This document shows, in pieces, positions 24,644-36,091 of a DNA stretch of 64,000 bases. Both the position numbers and the translations under genes were made by a program. Where the stretch lies: NCBI RefSeq assembly GCF_002803075.1, contig NZ_NNBK01000010.1, positions 146,184 to 210,183 of the forward strand, given 5' to 3'. Positions within the stretch are counted from its first letter, which is position 1. Each line of letters begins with the position of its first letter. The notes below the pieces were generated by a model, which was given only the letters and a program-made list of their open reading frames with translations, was not told the origin of the DNA and did not search any database. This DNA comes from Streptomyces sp. CB01373 (GTDB lineage Bacteria; Actinomycetota; Actinomycetes; Streptomycetales; Streptomycetaceae).

Positions 24644-25576
24644 TTGCCGTTCACTCTGAGCCATGCGGCGGCCGTACTGCCCGCGATACGCGGCGACGGA
24701 ACGGGGCGGGGCCGGCTGGTCCCGTCGGTGCTCGTGGCGGGTTCCTTCGCGCCCGATCTGATCTATTACACGGCAGGGGTGGTGCCCGGTGCGATGGAGT
24801 TCGGCACGGTCACACACTCCTTCCCCGGGGTCTTCACGCTCGACGTGCTCGTCGCCTGGCTGCTGGTCGGGGTGTGGCTGCTGCTGCGTGAGCCGCTCGT
24901 CGCGCTGCTGCCGCGCGCCCGGCAGGGACGGACAGCGGCGCTGACACGGTGCGGCACCCCGTGGACACGACCGCGCCCGGCGTCGGTGCCGTGGTGGTAC
25001 GCCTCCGCCGCGCTGGGCGCCCTGACGCACGTGGTGTGGGACGCGTTCACCCACCACGACCGGTGGGGGATGCGGCTGTTCCCGGTGCTGGGCCGGGAGT
25101 TGGCCGCGACGCCGGTCTACTGGTACCTGCAGTACGGCAGCTCGGCGGTGGCGGCCGTCGTGATCGCCGGGTTCCTGGTGCACGCGCTGCGGCGGACGCC
25201 GGCGGACGAGCCGGTGGGGGTGCCCGAGTTGTCGGTACGGGACCGGCGGCGGGCCTGGGCCGTGATCGCGGTCTGCGCGGTCGCCGGTGCCGTGCAGCGG
25301 ACCTGGCACTGGTGGACGGGCCGGGGGTCGACAGCCGCTCTCTGGGAGCTGATTCCGACCCTGTGCTTCGGCGCGGGCGCGGGGCTGGCCGTGGGCCTGC
25401 CCCTGTACGCCCTGGACGTCAGGCTCCGGCGCGGCGCCCGGCCTGCGGGTGCCGGTGGCGGGGGCGGCGGCGTGAGGGAGTCGGTCGGATCGGGCCGTCC
25501 CAGTCCCGAGGGGGTCCGTGCTGGGGCTTCTTCCGGTCCGGACGGTGGGAGTGGTTCTTCAGCCTCGGCAGGTTGA
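24644..25576 (+). CDS. DUF4184 family membrane protein
   Basis: A 310-residue protein. The N-terminal LPFTLSHAAAVLPAIRG and later APDLIYY and GALTHVVWDAFTHHDRWG (His/Asp-rich) are typical of DUF4184, a family related to metal-dependent membrane hydrolases of unknown function. About six transmembrane helices. The last 45 residues are Gly/Ser-rich. TTG start is supported by its ribosome site; an ATG at 24593 would add residues that are not family-like. Confidence 0.85.
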   Translation: MPFTLSHAAAVLPAIRGDGTGRGRLVPSVLVAGSFAPDLIYYTAGVVPGAMEFGTVTHSFPGVFTLDVLVAWLLVGVWLLLREPLVALLPRARQGRTAALTRCGTPWTRPRPASVPWWYASAALGALTHVVWDAFTHHDRWGMRLFPVLGRELAATPVYWYLQYGSSAVAAVVIAGFLVHALRRTPADEPVGVPELSVRDRRRAWAVIAVCAVAGAVQRTWHWWTGRGSTAALWELIPTLCFGAGAGLAVGLPLYALDVRLRRGARPAGAGGGGGGVRESVGSGRPSPEGVRAGASSGPDGGSGSSASAG

Positions 25577-25610
25577 GCCGTGCCGTCGCTTCGCCTGGGG
25601 CCGGTCGGGC

Positions 25611-25997
25611 TCAGCAGTTCCGGCGGTCCTGGCGGGAGCGGTGTGGGGAAGGCTCGCCCAGCCGGTCGCCGGTGGGGGGCGCGGTGGCGACGAAGACGGT
25701 GATGCTGCGCACCGGGCGGGGGCGGTGCAGTGGGGAGAGCAGCAGGGCGAGGTAGCCGCGAGTGGTGTCCGCCCACAGACGCCAGGCACGTGTCTCCCCG
25801 AGGACGGGATCGCCGGGGCCGAACCGGTCGCGTAGCCCGCTCGCGGCACGGCGCAGGGTCGCCGTCAGATCCGCCGGAACGCGGGCCGTGCCGGCGTCGG
25901 GCGCGAAGGGCCGGACCGACAGAGGTGCCCCTTTGGGGGCCTCACCGATGTCCACCCGTATCACCGCCGGCCGGCGGTTGAGCATGCGTATACCCAT
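25611..25997 (-). CDS. Hypothetical protein, 128 aa
   Basis: Start ATG 25997 with ACAGGA at suitable distance (a second ATG is 12 nt downstream). The product reads MGIRMLNRRPAVIRVDIGE, then a region RVPADLTATLRRAASGLRDRFG and a beta segment PVRSITVFVATAP. No membrane helix, no catalytic residues. The C-terminal tail is basic. Convergent with the DUF4184 gene. No function can be assigned. Confidence 0.62.
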   Translation of the reverse strand: MGIRMLNRRPAVIRVDIGEAPKGAPLSVRPFAPDAGTARVPADLTATLRRAASGLRDRFGPGDPVLGETRAWRLWADTTRGYLALLLSPLHRPRPVRSITVFVATAPPTGDRLGEPSPHRSRQDRRNC

Positions 25998-26209
25998 GCC
26001 CGCATCCTGTCGGGCACGGCTCGCGGCTGCGCCTCTTCGGGGTCCACGTGAGTGACGGGCCCTGCCACGGGTGCGCCACGCGAGGGAGGACCCCGCTGTC
26101 GACGCACCTGGCAGCCGGCGGGGTCGCCCTTCGGGGGCCACCGCGGCGGACGGGTGGTGACCTGTACGCGGTTCCCACCGGACGACGCAAGGCTCCGGCG
26201 CCAGCATCC

Positions 26210-26266
<57 letters not shown>

Positions 26267-26374
26267 GCAGGGTGGCCACGGTCGGGACCCGTCCCCCGCC
26301 GTGACGCACCCGCGACGGCGGGGGCGGTCCAACGGGCGGTCCGAGCCGGGTGGCCGCCACGCACGGGCGGCTCT

Positions 26375-26690
26375 GCGGGGGGGCCGCCCGTGCGTGGCGG
26401 GACAGCCCCGAGCCACGGTCGCGCGGCCGCCCGTGCACGGCAGGACAGACCCGAGCCGCGGCCGACAGGGTCGCCCGCGCGGGCGCGGCGGGCTGGATCC
26501 GCCGTCACGGGGACACCCGCGCACCGCACGACAGCCCCGGCCACGTTCGCGCGGCCGCCCGTGCACGGCAGGTCAGACCGGGCCACGGCCGGCAGGCTGG
26601 CCCGCGCGGGCGCGGCGGCCTGGATCCGCCGTCACGGGGACACCCGCGCACCGCACGACAGCCCCCGCCACGGCCGCAGGGCCCCCGCGG
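26375..26690. repeat. 127-128-bp imperfect tandem repeat, about 2.5 copies
   Basis: The blocks at about 26474-26545 and 26601-26672 are nearly identical, both holding TGGATCCGCCGTCACGGGGA and CACCCGCGCACCGCACGACA. Their flanks (GCGGCCGCCCGTGCACGGCA at 26423 and 26551) repeat with the same period, and a partial third copy precedes them. Confidence 0.82.
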
Positions 26691-26765
26691 CACGGCACGG
26701 CAGCCCGGATCCGCCGTCGCGGGAAACGCCCCGGTGTCCAGGCGGCCCGACCCGCGCGCCGCGGG

Positions 26766-29492
26766 CTAGTGCGCTGCCGACTCCCAGTCCGGGCCCACGC
26801 CGACCGAGACGTCCAGCGGGGCCCTGAGCTGTACCGCGCCGGCCATCTGGTGGCGGACGATCTGCTCCACGGTCTCGCGTTCGCCGGGGGCGATCTCCAG
26901 GACGATTTCGTCGTGCACCTGGAGGAGCATGCGGGAGGCGAGGCCGCCCTCGCGCAGTGCGCGGTCCACGTGCAGCATGGCGATCTTGACGATGTCGGCC
27001 GCCGTGCCCTGGATGGGCGCGTTGAGGGCCATGCGCTCGGCCATCTCGCGGCGCTGCCGGTTGTCGCTGTTGAGGTCGGGCAGATAGCGGCGGCGGCCGA
27101 AGAGGGTCTCGGTGTAGCCGGTCGCCCGCGCCTCGTCGACCACGCGGCGCAGATAGTCCCGTACGCCGCCGAAACGCTCGAAGTAGGCGTCCATCAGGGC
27201 GCGTGCCTCGGCCGCCTCGATGTTCAGCTGCTGGGAGAGGCCGAAGGCCGACAGCCCGTACGCCAGGCCGTAGGACATCGCCTTGATCTTGCGCCGCATC
27301 TCCGGCTCCACCGCCGAGCGGTCGACGCCGAAGACCTGCGAGGCCGCGGTGGTGTGCAGGTCCTCGCCGGAGGTGAACGCCTCGATCAGGCCCGCGTCCT
27401 CGGACAGGTGGGCCATCACGCGCAGCTCGATCTGGCTGTAGTCGGCGGTCATCAGCGACTCGAAGCCCTCGCCGACCACGAAGCCGCGCCGGATGGCCCG
27501 GCCCTCGTCGGTGCGGACCGGGATGTTCTGCAGGTTCGGGTCCGTCGACGACAGGCGGCCGGTGGCGGCGACCGTCTGGTTGAACGTGGTGTGGATCCGG
27601 TCGTCGGCCGCGATCGTCTTGATCAGACCCTCGACGGTGACACGCAGCTTCGCCTGCTCACGGTGGCGGAGCATGACGACCGGCAGCTCGTTGTCCGTCT
27701 GGGTGGCCAGCCATGCCAGGGCGTCGGCGTCGGTGGTGTAGCCGGTCTTCGTCTTCTTCGTCTTCGGCAGGGCGAGCTCGCCGAAGAGGACTTCCTGAAG
27801 CTGCTTGGGCGAGCCGAGGTTGAACTCGTGCCCCGCCGCAGCGTGGGCCTCCTTCACGGCCTGCTGCACCGCGCCCGCGAACATCTGCTCCATGGTCTCG
27901 AGGTGGGTTCGGTCGGCCGCGATGCCGTGCCGCTCCATGCGGGCCAGCAGAACGGACGTCGGCAGCTCCACGTCGCGCAGCAGTTCCGCCGCGCCGACCT
28001 CCGGAAGGCGCGCCTCGAAGGCCTCGCCGAGGTCGAGGACGGCGCGGGCCTGGATCATCAGGGCCTCGGCCTCGGCGCCCTCGTCGGCGCCGAAGGCGAG
28101 CTGCCCGTCGGCCGCGGCGGCGGGGGCCAGCTCCCGGTGCAGGTACTCCAGGGACAGCGCGTCCAGGTCGAAGGAGCGGCGGCCCGGCTTGACCAGGTAG
28201 GCGGCGAGCGCGGTGTCCATGGCGGCGCCCTCTATGGTCCAGCCGTGCTCGGCGAAGACCCGCATGGCGCCCTTGGCGTTGTGGAAGACCTTGGGCCGGT
28301 CCGCGTCGGCCAGCCAGGCCGCGAACGCGCCCTCGTCCGCCTCGTCCAGCTCGGACGGGTCGAACCAGGCGGCCGCTCCCCCGGGCGCGGCGAGCGCGAT
28401 CTCGGCGACCGAGCCCGCGCCCAGCGCCCAGGTGTCGACGGTGGCGACACCGAGGACCTGCGTGCCGTGCTCCGTGAGCCAGCCGGCCAGCTCGCCGGTG
28501 CCGAGCACGGTGCCGTCGAGCTGCACGCCGTCCGTCGTGATCGGGGTCGTCTCGGCCTCCTCGGCGCCCGGGTCCACGGCGAAGAGCCGCTCGCGCAGGG
28601 AGGGGTTGCGGATCTCCAGGGTGTCCAGGACCATCGCGACGGCCTTGCGGTCGTACGGCGTGCGAGTGAGGTCGGTGACCGTCTTCGGCAGCTCCACGCT
28701 CCGCTCCAGCTCGGTGAGCCGGCGGTTGAGCTTGACGGACTCCAGGTGGTCCCGCAGGTTCTGCCCGGCCTTGCCCTTGACCTCCTCGACGCGCTCGACG
28801 AGCTCAGCGAACGAACCGAACTGGTTGATCCACTTCGCGGCGGTCTTCTCGCCGACGCCGGGGATGCCCGGCAGGTTGTCGGACGGGTCGCCGCGCAACG
28901 CCGCGAAGTCCGGATACTGGGCCGGGGTCAGCCCGTACTTCTCGACGACCTTCTCCGGGGTGAAGCGGGTCAGCTCGGAGACGCCCTTGGTGGGGTAGAG
29001 CACCGTCGTGTGCTCGGAGACCAGCTGGAACGAGTCTCGGTCGCCGGTGACGATCAGCACCTCGAAGCCCTCGGCCTCGGCCTGGGTGGCGAGGGTGGCG
29101 ATCACGTCGTCCGCCTCGAACCCCTCGACGGCGAAGCGGGAGGCGTTCATCGCGTCGAGCAGTTCGCCGATCAGCTCGACCTGCCCCTTGAACTCGTCCG
29201 GGGTCTTGGAGCGGTTCGCCTTGTACTCGGTGAACTCCGCCGACCGCCAGGTCTTGCGGGAGACGTCGAAGGCGACCGCGAAGTGCGTCGGCTCCTCGTC
29301 ACGCAGCGTGTTGGCCAGCATCGACGCGAAGCCGTAGATGGCGTTCGTCGGCTGGCCCGTCGCGGTCGTGAAGTTCTCCGCGGGCAGCGCGAAGAACGCG
29401 CGGTACGCCAGCGAGTGCCCGTCCATGAGCATCAGCCGCGGCCGCGCGCCGCCGGGGGTGGTGTCGGTCTTCTTCGATGCTGTCTCTGCCAC
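26766..29492 (-). CDS. polA: DNA polymerase I
   Basis: A 908-residue repair and Okazaki-fragment polymerase. The N-terminal 5'-nuclease domain (about residues 18-300; MLMDGHSLAYRAFFA, GFEADDVIATLA, VTGDRDSFQLV) is followed by a 3'-5' exonuclease-like domain that lacks the usual catalytic acids, as in many actinobacteria, and a polymerase domain (about 500-908) with MTADYSQIELRVMAHLSEDA (motif A), RRKIKAMSYGLAYGLSAFGL (O-helix) and QVHDEIVLE (motif C). GTG 29492 was chosen because it starts the residues before MLMDGHS; much longer upstream open frame is not coding. Confidence 0.97.
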   Translation of the reverse strand: MAETASKKTDTTPGGARPRLMLMDGHSLAYRAFFALPAENFTTATGQPTNAIYGFASMLANTLRDEEPTHFAVAFDVSRKTWRSAEFTEYKANRSKTPDEFKGQVELIGELLDAMNASRFAVEGFEADDVIATLATQAEAEGFEVLIVTGDRDSFQLVSEHTTVLYPTKGVSELTRFTPEKVVEKYGLTPAQYPDFAALRGDPSDNLPGIPGVGEKTAAKWINQFGSFAELVERVEEVKGKAGQNLRDHLESVKLNRRLTELERSVELPKTVTDLTRTPYDRKAVAMVLDTLEIRNPSLRERLFAVDPGAEEAETTPITTDGVQLDGTVLGTGELAGWLTEHGTQVLGVATVDTWALGAGSVAEIALAAPGGAAAWFDPSELDEADEGAFAAWLADADRPKVFHNAKGAMRVFAEHGWTIEGAAMDTALAAYLVKPGRRSFDLDALSLEYLHRELAPAAAADGQLAFGADEGAEAEALMIQARAVLDLGEAFEARLPEVGAAELLRDVELPTSVLLARMERHGIAADRTHLETMEQMFAGAVQQAVKEAHAAAGHEFNLGSPKQLQEVLFGELALPKTKKTKTGYTTDADALAWLATQTDNELPVVMLRHREQAKLRVTVEGLIKTIAADDRIHTTFNQTVAATGRLSSTDPNLQNIPVRTDEGRAIRRGFVVGEGFESLMTADYSQIELRVMAHLSEDAGLIEAFTSGEDLHTTAASQVFGVDRSAVEPEMRRKIKAMSYGLAYGLSAFGLSQQLNIEAAEARALMDAYFERFGGVRDYLRRVVDEARATGYTETLFGRRRYLPDLNSDNRQRREMAERMALNAPIQGTAADIVKIAMLHVDRALREGGLASRMLLQVHDEIVLEIAPGERETVEQIVRHQMAGAVQLRAPLDVSVGVGPDWESAAH

Positions 29493-29822
29493 GCCCCCGA
29501 TCCTGCCACGTACCACTGACAGCCGAAGCCCACGCCCTGACAGCCGCGGCCGGCCACCCGCCTCCACGGCCTCCGGAACGCCACGCCCCCGGCCCGCCCG
29601 GCCGCCCACCCCGCAGCGCCTGCCGCCCGGAGCCCACCCCGGTCCCGCGCCGGAAGACGGTCCCTCCCGCGGCGCGCTCCGCAGCCGGGCGGCCGGGCGG
29701 GCGGCACGGGACAGTCCGTGTGCCGGTTGCCGTGGTCCGTGTCCCGGGCCTAGGGGCTTTCGCACGGTCGTGCGAGGATCGGGAGCGTTGTTCATATGCC
29801 GCGAGTCGAAGGAGAGCGTGCT
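29493..29822. promoter_or_regulatory. Divergent intergenic region polA / oxidoreductase
   Basis: About 330 bp without a gene, with promoters expected for both. It contains a palindrome near the oxidoreductase start (29760-29775). No clear sigma-factor boxes could be assigned. Confidence 0.4.
29760..29775 (+). promoter_or_regulatory. Palindromic operator-like site
   Basis: TCGCACGGTCGTGCGA is an inverted repeat (7-bp arms, GT centre) 47 bp upstream of the oxidoreductase start. It could bind a dimeric regulator; none is encoded nearby. Confidence 0.3.
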
Positions 29823-32102
<2,280 letters not shown>

Positions 32103-32185
32103 GCGTTCGCTCAGTGAATGCGGTGGCCGATCGACCACGATCCGGTCGGCACCGAGCCGACCAAGGACGAACGGAGCCGGACCCC

Positions 32186-32671
32186 ATGGGCGAGCAGCAG
32201 CACGTGAAGTTCCCGCAGGAAGTCCTCGACGAGTACGCCGCGCTCGGCGTCGACCTGCCCGCCCTCTTCTCCGCCGGACACCTCGGCACCCGCATGGGCG
32301 TGCAGATCCTGGAGGCGTCCGCGGACCGCGTCGTCGGCACCATGCCGGTGGAGGGCAACACCCAGCCCTACGGACTGCTGCACGGCGGCGCCTCCGCCGT
32401 CCTCGCCGAGACCCTCGGCTCGGTCGGCGCCATGCTGCACGGCGGCAGCTCCAAGATCGCCGTGGGTGTCGACCTGAACTGCACCCACCACCGCGGGGCG
32501 CGCTCCGGGCTGGTCACCGGTGTGGCCACACCCGTCCACCGGGGACGCTCGACGGCGACGTACGAGATCGTGATCAGCGACGAGGAGGGACGGCGGGTGT
32601 GCAGCGCCCGTCTGACCTGCCTGCTGCGCGACGTGAACCCGGGCGACAACCCCGCCGGCGCGGCCGGCTGA
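32186..32671 (+). CDS. PaaI-family hotdog thioesterase
   Basis: A 161-residue single-domain thioesterase. The diagnostic YGLLHGGASAVLAETLGSVG holds the hotdog helix, followed by VGVDLNCTHHRGARSGLVTG and ATYEIVISDEEGRRVCSARLT. Such enzymes hydrolyse aromatic or acyl-CoA thioesters. It follows the oxidoreductase gene by 83 bp on the same strand and may share its transcript, which is only an inference. Confidence 0.93.
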   Translation: MGEQQHVKFPQEVLDEYAALGVDLPALFSAGHLGTRMGVQILEASADRVVGTMPVEGNTQPYGLLHGGASAVLAETLGSVGAMLHGGSSKIAVGVDLNCTHHRGARSGLVTGVATPVHRGRSTATYEIVISDEEGRRVCSARLTCLLRDVNPGDNPAGAAG

Positions 32672-32861
32672 GCCACGGAGCCGCCCCCGCGACCGTTGCC
32701 CCCGGACACCGGGCCCCCTAGCTTCTTGCCATGACAACGGGAGGAGCGCCCCGGCCGGCGGCGCGGTCGAGCCGGTCACACCCCCAACCACGCGCCACGT
32801 CAGTGGATCTGACGTGCCGCCATCGGACCGGGGAAGACCGTTCCGGCAGGAGAGCCGGGAC

Positions 32862-33530
32862 GTGAGCGGTGTCGGGCCGCTCGAACCGGGCGAGGGCACG
32901 CGCGCGTGGGGCACGTCCGACCGGGACGACCCGGATGCCCCGGGCGACCCTGATGCCCCGCCCCGCCCCGGCGCCCTCGCGCACGGCCCCCTCGCGCCTC
33001 TCGCCCGGCTGTACCGGCGGCACCGCCGGGCCGCCCTCACGGCCCTGACACTCGCTCTCCTCCTCGCGGGCGGCGGCTACTTGTCCGCCATCCGCCAGGA
33101 CGCGCCGCAGCCCCCTCCGCCGCCCCCGGCGCCGCCCTACCCGTCCCTGGTGACCGACGTGTCCTACCTGGACGAGGTCGCCGCACCCCACGCGGCAGGA
33201 AACAGGACATTCAGCTTCGCGGTGCTGGTCAGCGTGCAGACCGGCCCGCCCGTGACCGTCACCGGCATCGACCAGCCGTACGCAGGACTTTCCCTCACCT
33301 CCGAGCCCCGGGCCCCTTTCCTCATCCGGGCAGGATCCGCCCATAAAGTTGTGATCACCATGCATGTGAAGGAATGCGGAAAGGTGCCGGGGAACGCCGG
33401 ACTCCCATTCCTGGACGTGACACTGCGTAATGAGCGCGCAATCCAGGTGCACGGTTTCATCCTCGGGCCACGGTATGCGCAGAGCCTCTCCCAGGCCCTG
33501 GAAGTCGCCTGCGGCAACGGTTCTCGGTAA
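32862..33530 (+). CDS. Single-pass membrane-anchored hypothetical protein
   Basis: A 222-residue protein. AGGAGA is 8 nt before GTG 32862. A disordered Pro/Asp-rich N-terminus (about 45 residues) is followed by a basic stretch and one transmembrane helix (AALTALTLALLLAGGGYL), then a Pro-rich linker and an outer beta-rich domain of about 110 residues that ends ALEVACGNGS. Two Cys (ECGK and VACG) could form a disulphide. No catalytic signature. Function unknown. Confidence 0.78.
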   Translation: MSGVGPLEPGEGTRAWGTSDRDDPDAPGDPDAPPRPGALAHGPLAPLARLYRRHRRAALTALTLALLLAGGGYLSAIRQDAPQPPPPPPAPPYPSLVTDVSYLDEVAAPHAAGNRTFSFAVLVSVQTGPPVTVTGIDQPYAGLSLTSEPRAPFLIRAGSAHKVVITMHVKECGKVPGNAGLPFLDVTLRNERAIQVHGFILGPRYAQSLSQALEVACGNGSR

Positions 33531-33817
33531 TCACCAAAACCCTTGAGACACCTGATCGCAGCAAGCCCCGTCCTGCGGGTTCTCAGAATCCGGACCGGGC
33601 GAATCTGCCTGAATTCCACTGTTCCACCCGCCGCGCACCGCTCTGCATTACGTCCTGTCATAACAAGAGAGTCACAGCCTTGGCCAAGCCCTCCTCGACG
33701 TTCCCTATGCACGCCTAGAGTCACGGCCAGTCACGGCGCGTCGGATTACCTCTTCGACTCCGCGCTCGACTCGACCTCTTCCAGGGGGGAGGGGCCGTGC
33801 CAGGGAAAGGACTGATC
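33531..33817 (+). promoter_or_regulatory. Promoter region of the liv operon
   Basis: A 287-bp region with no gene. It holds a near-repeat around 33718-33740 (GAGTCACGGCC followed by AGTCACGGCG), which could be a regulator site. No definite promoter boxes were identified. Confidence 0.35.
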
Positions 33818-35047
33818 GTGCGTCAACGTTCACTCATCGCCGTAACCGCAGCACTGGCAGCGGGAGCACTCACCCTCACCGCCTGCGGCTCGCGCGGCGG
33901 CGACAAGGGTTCGGACTCCGGCAACGGTGGCACCACCGTGGTCATCGGCGTCGACGCCCCGCTGACCGGCGACCTGTCCGCCATGGGCCTCGGCATCAAG
34001 AACTCCGCCGACCTCGCCGCCAAGACGGCCAACAAGCAGAAGTTCGTCGAGGGCGTCACCTTCAAGATCCAGGCCCTGGACGACCAGGCCCAGCCCTCCT
34101 CGGGCCAGCAGAACGCCGTCAAGCTCGTCGCCAACAAGGACGTCCTCGGCACCGTCGGCCCCCTCAACTCCTCCGTCGCGGAGTCCATGCAGAAGGTCTT
34201 CGACGACGCCAAACTGGTCCAGGTCTCCCCCGCCAACACCGGCCCCTCCCTCAGCCAGGGCCCCGACTGGCGGACCAAGAAGGAGCGCCAGTACAAGTCG
34301 TACTTCCGCACCGCGACCACGGACGCCATCCAGGGCCCGTTCGCCGCCCAGTACGTCTACAACACCGCGAAGAAGACCAAGGTCTTCGTCATCGACGACA
34401 AGAAGACCTACGGTGCCGGCCTGGCCGGCACCTTCACCGACGAGTTCAAGAAGCTCGGCGGCAAGGTCGTCGGCACCGAGCACATCAACCCCGACACCAA
34501 GGACTTCTCCGCGGTCGCCACCAAGGTCAAGAAGTCCGGCGCGGACATCGTCTACTACGGCGGCGAATACCCGCAGGCCGGCCCGCTCAGCAAGCAGATC
34601 AAGGCCGCCGGCGCCAAGATCCCGCTCATCGGCGGCGACGGCATCAACGACGCCAAGTTCATCGAGCTGGCCGGCCCCGACAGCGGCGGCGACCTCGCCA
34701 CCTCCGTCGGCACCCCGGTCGAGGAACTCGACTCCGCCAAGCAGTTCACGGCCGACTACAAGGCCGCCGGCTACAAGGAGGAGTACTCCGCCTACGGCGG
34801 CTACTCCTACGACTCCGCCTGGGCCATCATCGAGGCCGTCAAGAAGGTCGTCGACGACAACGGCGGCAAGATGCCCTCCGACGCCCGCGCCAAGGTCACC
34901 GAGGCCATGCAGAACGTCTCCTTCGACGGAGTGACCGGCAAGGTCTCCTTCGACGAGTTCGGCGACGCCACCAACAAGCAGCTCACCGTCTACGCCGTCA
35001 AGGACGGCGCCTGGGCCTCGGTCCACTCCGGAACCTACACGGGCTGA
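33818..35047 (+). CDS. livJ: Branched-chain amino-acid ABC transporter, substrate-binding lipoprotein
   Basis: A 409-residue lipoprotein. GTG 33818 has AAAGGA at ideal distance. Signal peptide with lipobox LTACGS, then a periplasmic-binding type 1 (LivK) fold: IGVDAPLTGDLSAMGLGIKNSA, GTVGPLNSSVAESMQ and VYYGGEYPQAGPLSKQIK. It should capture Leu/Ile/Val outside the membrane for the downstream permeases. Codon use is strongly biased to C-ending codons, suggesting high expression. Confidence 0.95.
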   Translation: MRQRSLIAVTAALAAGALTLTACGSRGGDKGSDSGNGGTTVVIGVDAPLTGDLSAMGLGIKNSADLAAKTANKQKFVEGVTFKIQALDDQAQPSSGQQNAVKLVANKDVLGTVGPLNSSVAESMQKVFDDAKLVQVSPANTGPSLSQGPDWRTKKERQYKSYFRTATTDAIQGPFAAQYVYNTAKKTKVFVIDDKKTYGAGLAGTFTDEFKKLGGKVVGTEHINPDTKDFSAVATKVKKSGADIVYYGGEYPQAGPLSKQIKAAGAKIPLIGGDGINDAKFIELAGPDSGGDLATSVGTPVEELDSAKQFTADYKAAGYKEEYSAYGGYSYDSAWAIIEAVKKVVDDNGGKMPSDARAKVTEAMQNVSFDGVTGKVSFDEFGDATNKQLTVYAVKDGAWASVHSGTYTG

Positions 35048-35072
35048 TCCACCACCAGCACCGCTCAACCGT

Positions 35073-35106
35073 CGCGCGGGGCGCTGTTCCACTGGCGCCC
35101 CGCGCG
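35073..35106 (+). terminator. Intercistronic hairpin after the binding-protein gene
   Basis: A perfect 12-bp stem CGCGCGGGGCGC/GCGCCCCGCGCG (35073-35084/35095-35106) with a 10-nt loop, located between livJ and livH. Such hairpins often cause partial termination or 3' mRNA stability so that the binding protein is made in excess. Confidence 0.72.
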
Positions 35107-35158
35107 TACTCGCATCCGGCCACATTCGACAAACATCCGAAGTCTCGGAGGACATGCG

Positions 35159-36091
35159 GTGAACGAACTGCCGCAGCAGCTGGTCAACGGCCTGCTACTG
35201 GGATCCATGTACGGGCTGGTCGCCATCGGCTACACGATGGTCTATGGCATCGTCCAGCTCATCAACTTCGCCCACGGCGAGATCTTCATGACCGGCGCCT
35301 TCGGCGGACTCTCGGTCTACCTGTGGATACTTCCGAACGGCACGTCCATGTGGATCGCGCTGCCGCTCATGCTCCTCGGCGCCATCATCGTCGCCGTCCT
35401 CGTCGCCATCGGGGCGGAACGGTTCGCCTACCGTCCCCTGCGCGGCGGCCCACGCCTGGCGCCCCTGATCACCGCCATCGGCCTCTCCCTCGCCCTGCAG
35501 CAGGCGGTGTGGGCCTGGTACCCGGACGCCAAGTCCGCGCGCACCTTCCCGCAGATCGCCGGAGGCCCCTTCGAGATCGGCAACGTCACCATCCAGACCG
35601 GTGACATCTTCGTCTTCTGCGCCGCCCCCATCAGCATGGCCATCCTCGCCTACTTCGTCATGAAGACGCGCACCGGACGCGGCATGCAGGCCACCGCCCA
35701 GGACCCCGACACCGCCAAGCTCATGGGCGTCAACACCGACCGCATCATCGTGGTCGCCTTCGCCCTCGGCGCCACCTTCGCCGCCGTCGGCGGCGTCGCC
35801 TACGGCCTCAAGTACGGCGAGATCCAGTTCCGCATGGGCTTCATCCTCGGACTCAAGGCCTTCACCGCGGCAGTCCTCGGCGGCATCGGCAACATCTACG
35901 GCGCCATGATCGGCGGGCTCGTCCTCGGCGTCGCCGAGACCCTCGCCACCGCCTACATCTCCGACATCCCCGGCATGGACCAGTTCGGCAGCCAGTCCTG
36001 GGCCGACGTCTGGGCGTTCGTACTCCTCATCCTCGTGCTGCTGTTCCGGCCCCAGGGCCTGCTCGGCGAGCGCGTCGCGGACAGGGCGTGA
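35159..36091 (+). CDS. livH: Branched-chain amino-acid ABC transporter permease LivH
   Basis: A 310-residue integral membrane protein with about eight helices. Characteristic features are the opening LVNGLLLGSMYGLVAIGYTMV and the EAA-like segment GRGMQATAQDPDTAKLMGVN that docks to the ATPases. GTG 35159 has CGGAGGAC upstream. Its stop overlaps the GTG start of livM (GTGA), so the two are translationally coupled. Confidence 0.95.
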   Translation: MNELPQQLVNGLLLGSMYGLVAIGYTMVYGIVQLINFAHGEIFMTGAFGGLSVYLWILPNGTSMWIALPLMLLGAIIVAVLVAIGAERFAYRPLRGGPRLAPLITAIGLSLALQQAVWAWYPDAKSARTFPQIAGGPFEIGNVTIQTGDIFVFCAAPISMAILAYFVMKTRTGRGMQATAQDPDTAKLMGVNTDRIIVVAFALGATFAAVGGVAYGLKYGEIQFRMGFILGLKAFTAAVLGGIGNIYGAMIGGLVLGVAETLATAYISDIPGMDQFGSQSWADVWAFVLLILVLLFRPQGLLGERVADRA

